From Caballeronia ptereochthonis (GTDB taxonomy: Bacteria > Pseudomonadota > Gammaproteobacteria > Burkholderiales > Burkholderiaceae): 64,000 bases of DNA. Both the position numbers and the translations under genes were made by a program. The notes below the pieces were generated by a model that worked only from the letters and a program-made list of their open reading frames with translations, searched no databases and was not told the DNA's origin. Shown piece after piece: positions 1 through 9,177 of this stretch. Where the stretch lies: assembly GCF_001545075.1 (NCBI RefSeq), contig NZ_FCOB02000037.1, positions 1-64,000 of the forward strand. The letters are read 5' to 3'. Every line of letters starts with the position of its first letter. The stretch's first letter is position 1.

Positions 1-726
1 GGCGCGCCCGCCGCTTACCATGCCGTGAAGATCGCGCGCGAATCGCCGGACTTGCGCGTCGGGCTGCATATCGTGCTGACGGATGGCGTCGCATCGCTGT
101 CACGGTGGTCGATACCCGATCTCGTCGATACGCGCGGCCACTTCGATGGCACGATGTTCGCCAACGGCGTGCGATTCTTCTTTCAGGAAAGCGTGCGACG
201 GCAGCTCGCCATCGAGATATACGCGCAGTTCAAGGCGTTCGCCGCGACCGGCCTCGCGCTCGATCACGTCAACACGCACAAGCATTTCCATCTGCATCCG
301 ACCGTGCTTTCGCTGATCCTCGAAATCGGGCCGCAGTTCGGCATGCGCGCGATGCGCCTGCCTCGCGAGATGCACGGCTCCCTTCTGCTCGCGCCGTGGG
401 TCGCATGGGTGAAGACGCGGCTCGATCGCGCGGGCATCGCATATAACGACTGGGTGGCTGGCATCTCTGCGACGGGCGGAATGGACGAAGCCGCCCTCCT
501 CGCCCTGCTCGCGAAAGCGCCGCGAGGCGTGCTCGAAATCTACAGTCATCCCGCGACGCAGGGCGCCGCACCGATCACGTCCGCGATGCGCGACTATCGT
601 CATGCCGACGAACTCGCCGCGCTGTGCTCGCCGCGCGTCGCTCGCGCCATTGAGACGACGGGCGCGATGTGCGGCGGCTTTGCCGACGTGTTCGGGCATC
701 AGAACGCTCAGGAGTTCGCCGCATGA
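1..726 (+). CDS. hpnK: HpnK, hopanoid biosynthesis YdjC/ChbG-type deacetylase, 5' partial
   Basis: The reading frame is open from the first base, so the N-terminus lies outside the window; a GTG at 25 is internal, because the codons before it read as family-like sequence. The visible part matches the YdjC/ChbG/HpnK carbohydrate deacetylase family, with the metal-binding His cluster in NTHKHFHLHP and the YSHPA motif near the C-terminus. HpnK acts late in making composite hopanoids (side-chain sugar deacetylation). The stop overlaps the start of hpnL as ATGA, so the two are translationally coupled. Confidence in the family is high; HpnK rather than ChbG rests mainly on the hpnL neighbour. Confidence 0.85.
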   Translation, partial: GAPAAYHAVKIARESPDLRVGLHIVLTDGVASLSRWSIPDLVDTRGHFDGTMFANGVRFFFQESVRRQLAIEIYAQFKAFAATGLALDHVNTHKHFHLHPTVLSLILEIGPQFGMRAMRLPREMHGSLLLAPWVAWVKTRLDRAGIAYNDWVAGISATGGMDEAALLALLAKAPRGVLEIYSHPATQGAAPITSAMRDYRHADELAALCSPRVARAIETTGAMCGGFADVFGHQNAQEFAA

Positions 727-1718
727 TGTCGGCGCTCAAACGCCTCGCCTGGCTGCGCTGGCCCGCGGCGATCGCGCTGCTGGTCGCGCTCGCGCTGCAC
801 GAGGGCGTGTCGGACGCGTTCGCGCTGATCGCGCGCACGGGGCCGGTGCTGCTCTGGCTCGTGCCGCTGCACGCGCTGCCGCTTCTCTTCGATGCGCGCG
901 CATGGCATCTGCTGATCGACGAGCGCGTTCCCTTGCCCGCGCTCTGGTGGATCGCGGTCGTGCGCGAAGCCGTCGGACGCCTGTTGCCGGTGCTCGGCAT
1001 CGGCGGCGAGCTCGCGGGCATTCGCCTGGCGACCCGCTATATGCCGGACGTGAGCCGCGTGAGCGCGTCCGTGATCGTCGAATTGCTGGTGACGATCGCC
1101 GTGCAGTTCGCGCTCGCGATGCTCGGCCTCGCGCTCCTGCGCTTTCATGCGAGCGATGCGGGCGGCATCGTCGGCATGATCGGCGTGGGTTTGATCGTGT
1201 CGCTGCCGATTGCGCTCGCAGCGTTTGTCGTCGCGCACAAGGGCGCGCCGTTTCATCGTCTGGAAGGGATGGCGCGGCGCTGGCTCGATCCCGCTCACGC
1301 GCTCGCCGCACGGCTCGACGGCAAGCGGCTCGATCACGACATCCGCGCGCTGTTGCAGCGCATCCCGTTGCTCGCGAGAGCGTTCGCGTGGCAATTCGCG
1401 GGCTACGTGCTTGGTGCGACCGAAATCTATGCGGCGCTCGACATGCTCGGCCATCCGGTCTCGATAGCGGGAGCCGTGACGATAGAAGCGCTCGTGCAGG
1501 CCGTGCGCAATGCGGTGTTCATCGCGCCCGCCGGCCTCGGCGTGCAGGAAGCGGCGATCGTCGCGATCGCGGCGACGTTCGGCGTCGATCGGGACGCGGC
1601 GCTATCGCTTGCGATGCTGCGGCGCGTGCGGGAATTCGCGTGGGGCGGCATCGCGCTCGTGCTGCTGCGTTTGACCGAGCCGTCACGCGCAAGCGGTCTT
1701 GCTCGCGAACGCGGCTGA
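723..1718 (+). CDS. hpnL: HpnL, hopanoid-associated integral membrane protein
   Basis: A 331-residue polytopic membrane protein of the lysylphosphatidylglycerol synthase transmembrane (UPF0104) family. The ATG at 723 was chosen over an in-frame start at 669 because it forms the ATGA overlap with hpnK and gives the usual length of HpnL. Long hydrophobic segments alternate with Arg-rich loops. It sits directly behind hpnK, the order seen in Burkholderia hopanoid operons. It is thought to move or present hopanoid lipids in the membrane; the exact activity is not visible in the sequence. Confidence 0.82.
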   Translation: MMSALKRLAWLRWPAAIALLVALALHEGVSDAFALIARTGPVLLWLVPLHALPLLFDARAWHLLIDERVPLPALWWIAVVREAVGRLLPVLGIGGELAGIRLATRYMPDVSRVSASVIVELLVTIAVQFALAMLGLALLRFHASDAGGIVGMIGVGLIVSLPIALAAFVVAHKGAPFHRLEGMARRWLDPAHALAARLDGKRLDHDIRALLQRIPLLARAFAWQFAGYVLGATEIYAALDMLGHPVSIAGAVTIEALVQAVRNAVFIAPAGLGVQEAAIVAIAATFGVDRDAALSLAMLRRVREFAWGGIALVLLRLTEPSRASGLARERG

Positions 1719-1767
1719 AGGTGAGGATTTCCGGGAGCACGGCCGCCGGCATCATTTCCCTTGCGAA

Positions 1768-1816
1768 AGTTGCAATCCGCAACTAAATTGGAGGGAACTG
1801 GTTGCGCTTCGCAACC
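1768..1816. promoter_or_regulatory. Twin 15-bp palindromes, candidate MarR operator
   Basis: Two perfect inverted repeats GTTGC-N5-GCAAC lie at 1769-1783 and 1801-1815, 32 bp apart, about three helical turns on the same face. The first extends to AGTTGC/GCAACT and the second to GGTTGC/GCAACC. They precede the ATG of the MarR-GNAT gene at 1829, the usual place for MarR autoregulation. Function is inferred. Confidence 0.55.
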
Positions 1817-1828
1817 GATGGAGACGCC

Positions 1829-2809
1829 ATGGACTTCGTCGAAACCCCGCCTCAATCCCGCGACAAAACCATCCTCGAACTGCGCGAGTTCTCGCGCAGG
1901 CTCGTGCGCGAGCTCGGCTTCATGCGCAACACGCTCGCGGACAGCGGCCTGGCGCCTTCGGCCGTGCACGCGATCATCGAGATCGGCGCGACGCCCGGCA
2001 TTCAGGCGCGCGATATCGCCGCCATTCTGCGGCTCGACAAGTCGAACGCGAGCCGGCAAATCACGCGGCTCGAAGCGGCGGGGCTCGTCACGCGTCAGAC
2101 TTCGAGCGAGGACGGGCGCTCGTCCGAGCTCTATCTCACCGCCGCGGGACAGAAGCTGCGCAGGAAGATCGACAAGTTCGCGACCGACCAGGTCTCCGAT
2201 GCACTGCGCCGTCTCGTGCCCGAGGATCAACAGGCGCTCGTGCGCTCCCTCGCGCTCTATGCCGATGCGCTCGCGCACGGCCACGATCGCAAGACGCCGC
2301 ACGCGCCACAGGCGGAAAGCGCGCGCATCGTCGAGGGATACCGGCCCGGCTGCATCGGCGACATAGCGGGCCTGCATGCGCGTTTCTATGCGCATCACGC
2401 AGGCTTCGGCGTGTTCTTCGAGCGCAAGGTCGCGACCGAATTCGCTGCGTTCGCCGAAGGCCTGCCCGCGCAAGCCAAGGCCTTATGGCTCGTCGTCGAA
2501 GGCGAGCGCGCGCTCGGCTCGCTCGCGATCGACGGCGATTCGACGGCACGCGTCGCGCATCTGCGCTGGTTCATCGTCGACGATTCGTTGCGCGGCAGCG
2601 GCATCGGAAGGCAATTGATGTCCCGTGCGATGGACTTCGTCGATTCGCATTACGACGAAACCTGTCTCTGGACCTTCAGGAGTCTCGACGCCGCACGTCA
2701 CTTGTACGAATCGTTCGGCTTCGCATTGACGGATGAAGCCGAAGGCACGCAATGGGGCGCGACTGTGGTCGAGCAGCGCTTCACGCGCCGCTCGAAAGCG
2801 GGCGGTTAG
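1829..2809 (+). CDS. MarR-family regulator fused to GNAT acetyltransferase
   Basis: A 326-residue two-domain protein. Residues about 10-150 are a MarR winged helix (region KSNASRQITRLEAAGLV at 71-87, then the wing EDGRSSELYLT). Residues about 165-315 are a GNAT domain with the acetyl-CoA loop RGSGIGRQL at 255-263. The ATG at 1829 was chosen over the TTG at 1802 because GGAGA precedes it and the TTG falls inside a palindrome. MarR-GNAT fusions are a known architecture; the acetylation target is unknown. It stands alone between hpnL and the convergent DHDPS-like gene. Confidence 0.85.
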   Translation: MDFVETPPQSRDKTILELREFSRRLVRELGFMRNTLADSGLAPSAVHAIIEIGATPGIQARDIAAILRLDKSNASRQITRLEAAGLVTRQTSSEDGRSSELYLTAAGQKLRRKIDKFATDQVSDALRRLVPEDQQALVRSLALYADALAHGHDRKTPHAPQAESARIVEGYRPGCIGDIAGLHARFYAHHAGFGVFFERKVATEFAAFAEGLPAQAKALWLVVEGERALGSLAIDGDSTARVAHLRWFIVDDSLRGSGIGRQLMSRAMDFVDSHYDETCLWTFRSLDAARHLYESFGFALTDEAEGTQWGATVVEQRFTRRSKAGG

Positions 2810-2813
2810 CGCT

Positions 2814-3734
2814 TCAGAGATGCAACGTGCGCGACGTCGGCCCGAGTCGTTGCGCGAAGCGTCGCGCGCATTCGATACCGAACGACGTCGGACGCGAGCC
2901 GCGATCGTGCGCGACATCGAAGCCCATGCGCCATGCCGCGATGCGCTTGCCGTAACAGGTGAGCGTTTCCAGGGACTGCATCACGAAGACGATTTCCGGC
3001 AGCGCTTCGGCATAGAGCGATTCGGCGTCGAACTCGCGCCCTTCGGTGAAGGCGTCATGGATGGCGACCTGATGATCGAACGCATCCGGCGCGACGATCA
3101 AACCATCGCAACCGGCGCGCAAGTTGTCGACGAGTTCCTGTCCGCCGCGACCGTTGAATACCGAAAGCGTTTGTTCGAGCGCGTGCAGGCGTTCGATGGT
3201 CGCGCGTATCGTCACGGCCGGGCCTTCGCCCTTCAGCAGGCGGAAGCCGGGCTGCTCGGCGGCGAGCGCGGCGATCGATTCCGCCGACAAGCCGACGCCG
3301 AGATATTCCGGCGCGTTCTGGATGCCCGCGCTCGCGCCGGTGCGCTCGAGCACGGCGGCGAAGAAGTCGTAGTAGAACGACTCGGGCTCGCCGCGCATCG
3401 AAGGCGGCTGAAGAATGAGCCACGACGCGCCGCGTTCGAGCGCATGGTTCGCGAGTGCGACCTGGTGCTGGACGCTATCGCCGGTGACCGTGACGGCGAG
3501 CGGCACGCGACCTGCGATATGCGCAGCGCAATCGTCGATCATCGTGCGTTTTTCGTCGTCCGACAGACGATTGACTTCCGTTGCGAGACCGAGCGTGACG
3601 ATGGCGGGCGCGCCCGCCGCGATGGTCGCATCGATCTGCTTGCGGGTGGCGTCGCTGTCGAGCCGGTTCAGCGCATCGAAATAGGCATAGAGCACCGGCC
3701 ACATGCCAGGCGGCGGCGAGTGGAAGTCTGGCAT
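2814..3734 (-). CDS. Dihydrodipicolinate synthase/N-acetylneuraminate lyase family protein
   Basis: A 306-residue TIM-barrel aldolase/dehydratase of the DHDPS family. The Schiff-base lysine is K168 in FRLLKGEGP. The usual tyrosine motif is altered to IQNAPEYLG. The start at 3734 is preceded by GGAGGCGATCG. It lies 13 bp behind an IlvD/Edd dehydratase, the arrangement of L-2-keto-3-deoxyarabonate dehydratase behind L-arabonate dehydratase in the non-phosphorylative pentose route. A role on a 2-keto-3-deoxy sugar acid is therefore more likely than lysine synthesis. The substrate is inferred. Confidence 0.8.
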   Translation of the reverse strand: MPDFHSPPPGMWPVLYAYFDALNRLDSDATRKQIDATIAAGAPAIVTLGLATEVNRLSDDEKRTMIDDCAAHIAGRVPLAVTVTGDSVQHQVALANHALERGASWLILQPPSMRGEPESFYYDFFAAVLERTGASAGIQNAPEYLGVGLSAESIAALAAEQPGFRLLKGEGPAVTIRATIERLHALEQTLSVFNGRGGQELVDNLRAGCDGLIVAPDAFDHQVAIHDAFTEGREFDAESLYAEALPEIVFVMQSLETLTCYGKRIAAWRMGFDVAHDRGSRPTSFGIECARRFAQRLGPTSRTLHL

Positions 3735-3747
3735 CGATCGCCTCCGC

Positions 3748-5460
3748 TCAGTGCGAGTCGCGCGGCACCGGCGCGCCGCTCGATCCGACGAGGAAGTCGA
3801 GATCCGCACCCTGATCCGCCTGCAGGACGTGCTCGACATACAGGCGGTAGTAGCCGCGCCTGGGCAGCTCGGGCGCGCGCCACGCGGCGCGGCGCCTTTC
3901 GAGTTCTTCATCCGATACGTCGAGATGAAGGCGCCGCGCCGCGACATCCAGCTCGATCATGTCGCCCGTCTGCACGAGCGCGAGCGGCCCGCCCGACGCC
4001 GCTTCCGGCGATACGTGCAGCACGACCGCGCCGTATGCGGTGCCGCTCATGCGGCCATCGGAGATGCGGACCATGTCCGTGATGCCCTTCTGCAGCACCT
4101 TTCTCGGCAACGGCATGTTGCCGACCTCGGCAAAGCCCGGATAGCCCTTCGGACCCGCGCCCTTAAGCACCATGACGCAGTGCTCGTCGATGTCGAGCGA
4201 GTCGTCGTCGACCTTCGCGTGCAGGTCCTCGACGTTCTCGAACACGACCGCGCGACCGCGATGCTTCAGCAGCGATGCCGTCGCCGCCGACGGCTTGATC
4301 ACCGCGCCATTGGGCGCGAGATTGCCCTTCAGCACGGCAATGCCCGCATGCGGCTTGAACGGCTGCTCGAACGTGGTGATGACCTTCTCGTCGTAGTTCG
4401 GCGCTTCGCTCACGTTGTCCCAGATCGTGCGGCCGTTCACCGTGAGCGCATCGCGATGCAGGAGTCCTTGCTCGCCAAGTTGCCGCAGCACGGCAGGCAA
4501 GCCGCCCGCGTAATAGAAGTCCTCCATCAGATACTCGCCCGATGGCTGGAGGTTGACGAGACACGGCACGTTGCTGCCGAGCTCCCAGTCTTCCAGCTTC
4601 AGTTCCACGCCGATGCGCTTCGCCAGCGCGATCAGATGCACGACCGCATTCGTCGATCCGCCGATGGCCGCATTCGTGCGAATCGCGTTCTCGAAGGCCT
4701 CGCGCGTGAGGATCCTGTCCATCGTGAGGTCTTCCCTGACCATATCGACGATGCGCCGCCCGGCCATGTGCGCGAGCACCTGACGGCGCGCATCGACGGC
4801 GGGAATCGCGGCGTTGTGCGGCAGGCCCATGCCGAGCGATTCGGCCATCGAGGCCATCGTCGATGCGGTGCCCATCGTCATGCAATGGCCGCGCGAGCGG
4901 TTCATGCACGACTCCGCCTCGACGAACTCCTCCTGGGTCATCGTGCCCGCGCGCACTTCCTCCGACATCTGCCAGACGCCCGTGCCCGAGCCGATCGTGC
5001 CGCCGCGAAAGCGCCCATTGAGCATCGGTCCGCCCGATACGGCGAGCGCGGGCAGGTTGCACGAAGCCGCGCCCATCAGCAGCGCTGGCGTGGTCTTGTC
5101 GCAGCCGACGAGCAGGATGACGCCATCGATCGGATTGCCGCGTATCGATTCCTCCACATCCATCGACGCGAGATTGCGAAAGAGCATCGCCGTGGGCCGC
5201 AGGTTCGATTCGCCGAGCGACATCACCGGGAATTCCAGCGGCAAGCCGCCCGCCTCCCGCACACCACGCTTCACGTATTCGGCGAGCTCGCGGAAATGCG
5301 CGTTGCATGGCGTGAGCTCGGACCACGTGTTGCAGATGCCGATGACCGGCCGGCCATCGAACTGATCGTGAGGCAGGCCCTGATTCTTCATCCACGAGCG
5401 ATGGATGAAGCTGTCCTTATCGTTGCCGCCGAACCAGCTTTGCGAGCGGAGCTTGCGCAT
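3748..5460 (-). CDS. IlvD/Edd family sugar-acid dehydratase (L-arabonate dehydratase-like)
   Basis: A 570-residue Fe-S dehydratase of the IlvD/Edd family. Visible are GICNTWSELTPCN, the cluster-ligand region VGCDKTTPALLMGAAS, ESCMNRSRGHCMTMGT and GGSTNAVVHLIALA. Length and the pairing with a DHDPS-like gene fit a pentonate dehydratase, which removes water from an aldonic acid to give a 2-keto-3-deoxy acid, rather than dihydroxyacid dehydratase of valine synthesis. The start MRKLRSQS at 5460 was preferred over an upstream in-frame ATG because the extra 36 residues are not family-like. Substrate is uncertain. Confidence 0.85.
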   Translation of the reverse strand: MRKLRSQSWFGGNDKDSFIHRSWMKNQGLPHDQFDGRPVIGICNTWSELTPCNAHFRELAEYVKRGVREAGGLPLEFPVMSLGESNLRPTAMLFRNLASMDVEESIRGNPIDGVILLVGCDKTTPALLMGAASCNLPALAVSGGPMLNGRFRGGTIGSGTGVWQMSEEVRAGTMTQEEFVEAESCMNRSRGHCMTMGTASTMASMAESLGMGLPHNAAIPAVDARRQVLAHMAGRRIVDMVREDLTMDRILTREAFENAIRTNAAIGGSTNAVVHLIALAKRIGVELKLEDWELGSNVPCLVNLQPSGEYLMEDFYYAGGLPAVLRQLGEQGLLHRDALTVNGRTIWDNVSEAPNYDEKVITTFEQPFKPHAGIAVLKGNLAPNGAVIKPSAATASLLKHRGRAVVFENVEDLHAKVDDDSLDIDEHCVMVLKGAGPKGYPGFAEVGNMPLPRKVLQKGITDMVRISDGRMSGTAYGAVVLHVSPEAASGGPLALVQTGDMIELDVAARRLHLDVSDEELERRRAAWRAPELPRRGYYRLYVEHVLQADQGADLDFLVGSSGAPVPRDSH

Positions 5461-5507
5461 GGAAGTCCCCTTTTTATTGCGCTTTCGCCATATTGTGGGA
5501 TCCAGTG

Positions 5508-5530
5508 AAAAAAGCCGCGAGCGGCCTTTT
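5508..5530 (-). terminator. Rho-independent terminator
   Basis: The stem GCCGC-GA-GCGGC at 5514-5525 is flanked by six A on the left and CTTTT on the right, so it can work on both strands. On the minus strand it ends the MHS transporter transcript before the dehydratase gene. Confidence 0.65.
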
Positions 5531-5602
5531 GCGTGAACCGGATACGTCGAGTTATACACCTCGCTCAACTATCCGGCGCGCTTCCAACGCAGGATTCGAC
5601 GA

Positions 5603-6928
5603 TCAGTCGAGCGTCTCCTTCGACCGTTCGCGCATGCACGCCACCGCGATCACGCTCAACACGCCGCAGCCGATCACGTACCACGCAGGCGCAAGCACGC
5701 TCTTCGTGATGACGATGAGCGAGGTCACGAAGAACTGCGCGAAGCCGCCGAACACGGCAACGCCCAGACTGTAGACGATCGCCGCGCCCGTCGCGCGCAC
5801 CGGGCGCGGGAAGAGCTCGCCGAGCATCGCGCCGGTCGGGCCGACGTTGAGCGAATGCACGATCGACAGGGCCGTGACGACCGCGAGCAGCGTCGCCGTG
5901 GTCGGCGACTTGTTCAAGAGCACGAAGGCCGGATAGATCGCGAGCATGAGCAGGATGCGCGTCGTCTGCGCGAGCCTGTTGCGGCCGATGCGGTCCGACA
6001 GATAGCCGCCGACCGGCGCGACGACGAAGAGAATCGCGCCCGACACGCAGCCCGACAGCATCGCCGTCCAACTCGGAAGCCCGAGCGTCTTCACGCCGTA
6101 GATCGACAGATAGAACACGATGATGAAGTGCGCCGACGTGCCGCCGATAGTAAGACCGAGCCCGTTGAGCACCGCGCGTCCGTGTTCGCGCAGCACGGTG
6201 ACGAGCGGCATCTTCGGCGCCTTCGGCGCGGCTTCCACGCTTTCGCGCGGCGCCTCTTCCATCGTGCGGCGCAGCCACCAGCCGACCGGCACGATCGCCG
6301 TGCCGATGACGAACGGCACGCGCCAGCCCCAGCTTTCGAGTTGCGCCGCCGTGAGCGATGCGGTGAGCGCGACGCCCGTCAATGCGCCGGCGAGCGCCGA
6401 AAGACCCTGGCTCGCGAACTGCCACGATGCATAGAAGCCGCGCCGGTTCGCGGGCGCCTGCTCGAGCAGGAGCGTGGTCGATGCGCCCACTTCGCCGCCC
6501 GCCGAGAAGCCCTGGATCAGCCGCGCGATCACGAGGATGACCGGCGCGGCGACGCCCGCCTGCGCATACGTCGGCGCGACCGCGATCATCGCGGTGCCGA
6601 GCGCCATCAGGCCCAGCGTGAGCAGCATCGCCTTCTTGCGGCCGGCGCGGTCGGCGTACATGCCGATCAGGAGACCGCCCACGGGACGCGTGAAGAATCC
6701 GACGCCGAAGCTCGCCACCGCGAGCAGCAACTGGCCGACCGGATCGTTCACCGGAAAGAACAGCTTGCCGATGATGAGCGCGAAGAACGCGTAGACCGTG
6801 AAGTCGTAGAACTCGAGCGCGTTGCCGACGGCCGCCGCCGCGACGAGGCGCGTGCGTGCCGTCCTGCTCGTGTGCGCGGAAGTCGTGGCCGAAGGGCCGG
6901 CGCTGGCTAACGTGGGTGTTTTCATCAT
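5603..6928 (-). CDS. MHS-family MFS metabolite/H+ symporter
   Basis: A 441-residue twelve-helix transporter of the metabolite:H+ symporter branch of the major facilitator superfamily. It shows EFYDFTVYAFFA in helix 1, the loop GMYADRAGRKKAM between helices 2 and 3, and RLIQGFSAGGEVGAS in helix 4. It follows the M20 hydrolase gene by 24 bp, so the two are likely one transcript that ends at the hairpin near 5520. The substrate is unknown; with an amidohydrolase partner, an N-acyl amino acid or similar amide is a reasonable guess. Confidence 0.85.
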   Translation of the reverse strand: MMKTPTLASAGPSATTSAHTSRTARTRLVAAAAVGNALEFYDFTVYAFFALIIGKLFFPVNDPVGQLLLAVASFGVGFFTRPVGGLLIGMYADRAGRKKAMLLTLGLMALGTAMIAVAPTYAQAGVAAPVILVIARLIQGFSAGGEVGASTTLLLEQAPANRRGFYASWQFASQGLSALAGALTGVALTASLTAAQLESWGWRVPFVIGTAIVPVGWWLRRTMEEAPRESVEAAPKAPKMPLVTVLREHGRAVLNGLGLTIGGTSAHFIIVFYLSIYGVKTLGLPSWTAMLSGCVSGAILFVVAPVGGYLSDRIGRNRLAQTTRILLMLAIYPAFVLLNKSPTTATLLAVVTALSIVHSLNVGPTGAMLGELFPRPVRATGAAIVYSLGVAVFGGFAQFFVTSLIVITKSVLAPAWYVIGCGVLSVIAVACMRERSKETLD

Positions 6929-6952
6929 GTGCTCCGCGGCGTCGGCCGAAGG

Positions 6953-8134
6953 TCAGTCGGCGAGCCAGGCTTCGGCCAGGCGCACCCAGTAGCTCGCGCC
7001 GATGGCGAGGATGTCGTCGTTGAAGTCGTAGCCGGGGTTGTGGACCATGCAGCCGCCCTTCGATCCCACGCCATTGCCGATCCACGCGTACGTACCCGGG
7101 CAGGCTTCGAGCATGAACGCGAAGTCCTCGCTGCCCATCAGCGGCTTCGCGGCCGGCTCGACGCGCTGCGCGCCGAGCATCTTGACCGCGACGTCGTTTG
7201 CGAAGGCCGTCGGCTCGGCATGATTCACGAGCACGGGATAGCCCAGTTCGTAATCGATCTCCGCCGTGCAGCCGAATGCCTGCGCCTGCGCGTTCACCAG
7301 CGCCGTGATGCGTTCCTGCAAAAGCTGGCGCACGCCCGCGTCGAGCGCGCGCACGGAGAGCTTCATCAGCGCGGTTTCGGGAATCACGTTGCACGCCTCG
7401 CCGGCCTGCACGCTGCCGACCGACACGACCGCGGGCTTTTGCGCATCCACCTCGCGCGCGACGATGCTGTTGAGCCCGAGCATGATCGAGGCGACGGCGG
7501 GCATCGGATCGCGTGCGACGTGCGGCATCGCGCCGTGGCCGCCGACGCCGCGCACGGTGATGTTCACGCGGTCCGAGGAGGCCATGCCCGGGCCCGGCGT
7601 GAAGAACATGTCGCCCGCGGGCAGGCCGGGCATGTTGTGCAGGCCGAACACGGCGTCGCACGGAAACTTCTCGAAGAGGCCGTCCTCGATCATCGCGCGC
7701 GCGCCCGCCTCGCCTTCCTCGGCGGGCTGGAAGATCACAATCAGCGTGCCGGAGAACTGACGGCTCTCGGCGAGATAGCGCGCGGCGCACAGCAGCATGG
7801 CGGTATGGCCGTCGTGGCCGCATGCGTGCATCGTGCGGGCGCGCTTGCTCGCGTACGGCAGGCCGGTCGCTTCCTCGATCGGCAGCGCGTCCATGTCTGC
7901 CCGCAGGCCGATGCGCTTGCCGCCCTCGCCTTGCGTGAGCACCCCGACGATGCCCGTCTTGCCAATCCCGCGGTGCACCTCGTAGCCCCATTGCGCGAGC
8001 AATCCGGCGACGAGTTCGCCCGTCTGCGTTTCTTCATACGCAAGCTCCGGATAGGCGTGAATGCGACGACGCACGTCCACGAATTCGGACGCGATGGCGG
8101 CAATGCCGGGGATGACGGGCTCGACTGACAGCAT
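6953..8134 (-). CDS. M20 family metallo-amidohydrolase (aminoacylase/hippurate hydrolase type)
   Basis: A 393-residue zinc peptidase-like hydrolase. Visible are GLRADMDALPIEE, the ACGHDGHTAML metal/catalytic motif, the glutamate pair in FQPAEEGEAG and a GxGGHGAMPH motif in the lid domain. Such enzymes remove acyl groups from amino acids. The start at 8134 has AAGGAGTGTCAC before it; a longer reading frame to 8320 runs through the regulatory region and was rejected. It is divergent from the LysR gene and probably controlled by it. Confidence 0.85.
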   Translation of the reverse strand: MLSVEPVIPGIAAIASEFVDVRRRIHAYPELAYEETQTGELVAGLLAQWGYEVHRGIGKTGIVGVLTQGEGGKRIGLRADMDALPIEEATGLPYASKRARTMHACGHDGHTAMLLCAARYLAESRQFSGTLIVIFQPAEEGEAGARAMIEDGLFEKFPCDAVFGLHNMPGLPAGDMFFTPGPGMASSDRVNITVRGVGGHGAMPHVARDPMPAVASIMLGLNSIVAREVDAQKPAVVSVGSVQAGEACNVIPETALMKLSVRALDAGVRQLLQERITALVNAQAQAFGCTAEIDYELGYPVLVNHAEPTAFANDVAVKMLGAQRVEPAAKPLMGSEDFAFMLEACPGTYAWIGNGVGSKGGCMVHNPGYDFNDDILAIGASYWVRLAEAWLAD

Positions 8135-8204
8135 GTGACACTCCTTGCTCGATGCAAATTCGACGTTTCCCAAGCATATAAAGCCGAAAAGCAAACCAAA
8201 AGAC

Positions 8205-8227
8205 GGTAAATTGATTGCGTGATTACC
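8205..8227. promoter_or_regulatory. Candidate LysR operator between divergent genes
   Basis: The inverted repeat GGTAA-N13-TTACC lies in the 127-bp space between the divergent M20 hydrolase and LysR genes, the usual position of a LysR activation/autoregulation site. It is a sequence observation only. Confidence 0.4.
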
Positions 8228-8261
8228 ATCAGTTGTCGGGACTAACCCTAGGGTGTCGCCC

Positions 8262-9161
8262 ATGAGCATGAAGTACCACCAGTTGCGCGCGTTTCTGACG
8301 ACCGCCGAGCAAGGCAGCATCCGCGCGGCCGCGCGCAGCCTTCATTTGTCCCAGGCGGCGCTCACGAAGGCGATCAAGGAACTGGAGCAGGATCTTGGCG
8401 TTCCGCTCGTCTTGCGCACCGCGCGGGGTGTGCAGCTGACCGCGTTCGGGCAGCAGTTGCGCGTGCGCGCGCATCTGATCGTGAGCGAGATGCGCCGCGC
8501 CGAGGATGACATCGCCCAGATGAAAGGCGCGGGCGGGGGAAGCGTGAGCGCGGCGATCACGCCGACGGCGGCGCTGTCGGTGTTGCCGCAGGCGTATCGC
8601 GCGTTTCGCCGGCAGATGCCGAACGCGAGCGTGAGCTTCATCGAAGGCTTTCCGGGCGTCGCGATACCGCGCCTGCGCGATGGCTCGCTCGATTTCGTCG
8701 TCGCGGTGGTCGTGCCCGAGTATCTCGCGCCGGAGTTCGATCACATCGAGTTGTATGAGAGCCGCTCGGCGATCGTCGGGCGTGCGGATCATCCGTTGAG
8801 GCACTGCACGTCGCTTGCGGAGTTGTCGGATGCGGAGTGGCTGCTGAATCCGTCGCCGGAGAGCTCCACGCAGGCGCTGCTCGATTCCTATGCGGAGCGC
8901 GGGCTCGCGGTGCCGAGGCGCGTGATCGAGTGTCCGAGCTTCATCATCGCGCATGGGTTGTTGCGCGGATCGGATGCGCTCGCTTCGATGCCCGCGGCAC
9001 TGCTCGAGCATCAATGGGTCGGCGAGGGGCTCGCGATCTTCCCCATCGCCGATCCGTTGCCCGCGGTGTCGGTGCGCGTGGTGACGCGGCGCGATAGTCC
9101 ATTGACGCCCGCCGCCACGTTGCTGCTGGATTGCTTGCGGCACGCGGCGCGCTCGCTGTGA
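8262..9161 (+). CDS. LysR-family transcriptional regulator
   Basis: A 299-residue LysR regulator: an N-terminal winged helix with the segment SIRAAARSLHLSQAALTKAI and LEQDLGVPL, then a substrate-binding domain. The ATG at 8262 follows AGGGTG; a GTG at 8253 and an ATG at 8268 are alternatives. It is divergent from the amidohydrolase-transporter pair and most likely controls them. The stop codon lies in the loop of its own terminator hairpin. Confidence 0.85.
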   Translation: MSMKYHQLRAFLTTAEQGSIRAAARSLHLSQAALTKAIKELEQDLGVPLVLRTARGVQLTAFGQQLRVRAHLIVSEMRRAEDDIAQMKGAGGGSVSAAITPTAALSVLPQAYRAFRRQMPNASVSFIEGFPGVAIPRLRDGSLDFVVAVVVPEYLAPEFDHIELYESRSAIVGRADHPLRHCTSLAELSDAEWLLNPSPESSTQALLDSYAERGLAVPRRVIECPSFIIAHGLLRGSDALASMPAALLEHQWVGEGLAIFPIADPLPAVSVRVVTRRDSPLTPAATLLLDCLRHAARSL

Positions 9162-9176
9162 CGCGAGCGCGCTTTT
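9147..9176 (+). terminator. Rho-independent terminator overlapping the LysR stop codon
   Basis: A 10-bp perfect stem GCGCGCTCGC / GCGAGCGCGC (9147-9156, 9163-9172) with a 6-base loop is followed by TTTTC. The loop contains the LysR stop codon at 9159-9161. Confidence 0.7.
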
Positions 9177-9177
9177 C

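Noticed and set aside
7-1454. Several long frames overlapping hpnK/hpnL on both strands
   Set aside because: Their products are low-complexity Arg/Ala-rich and lie over well-recognised genes.
2958-2976. GGTGAGCGTTTCCAGGGAC resembling an iteron
   Set aside because: It lies within the DHDPS-like coding sequence, has an extra base and mismatches, and stands far from the array.
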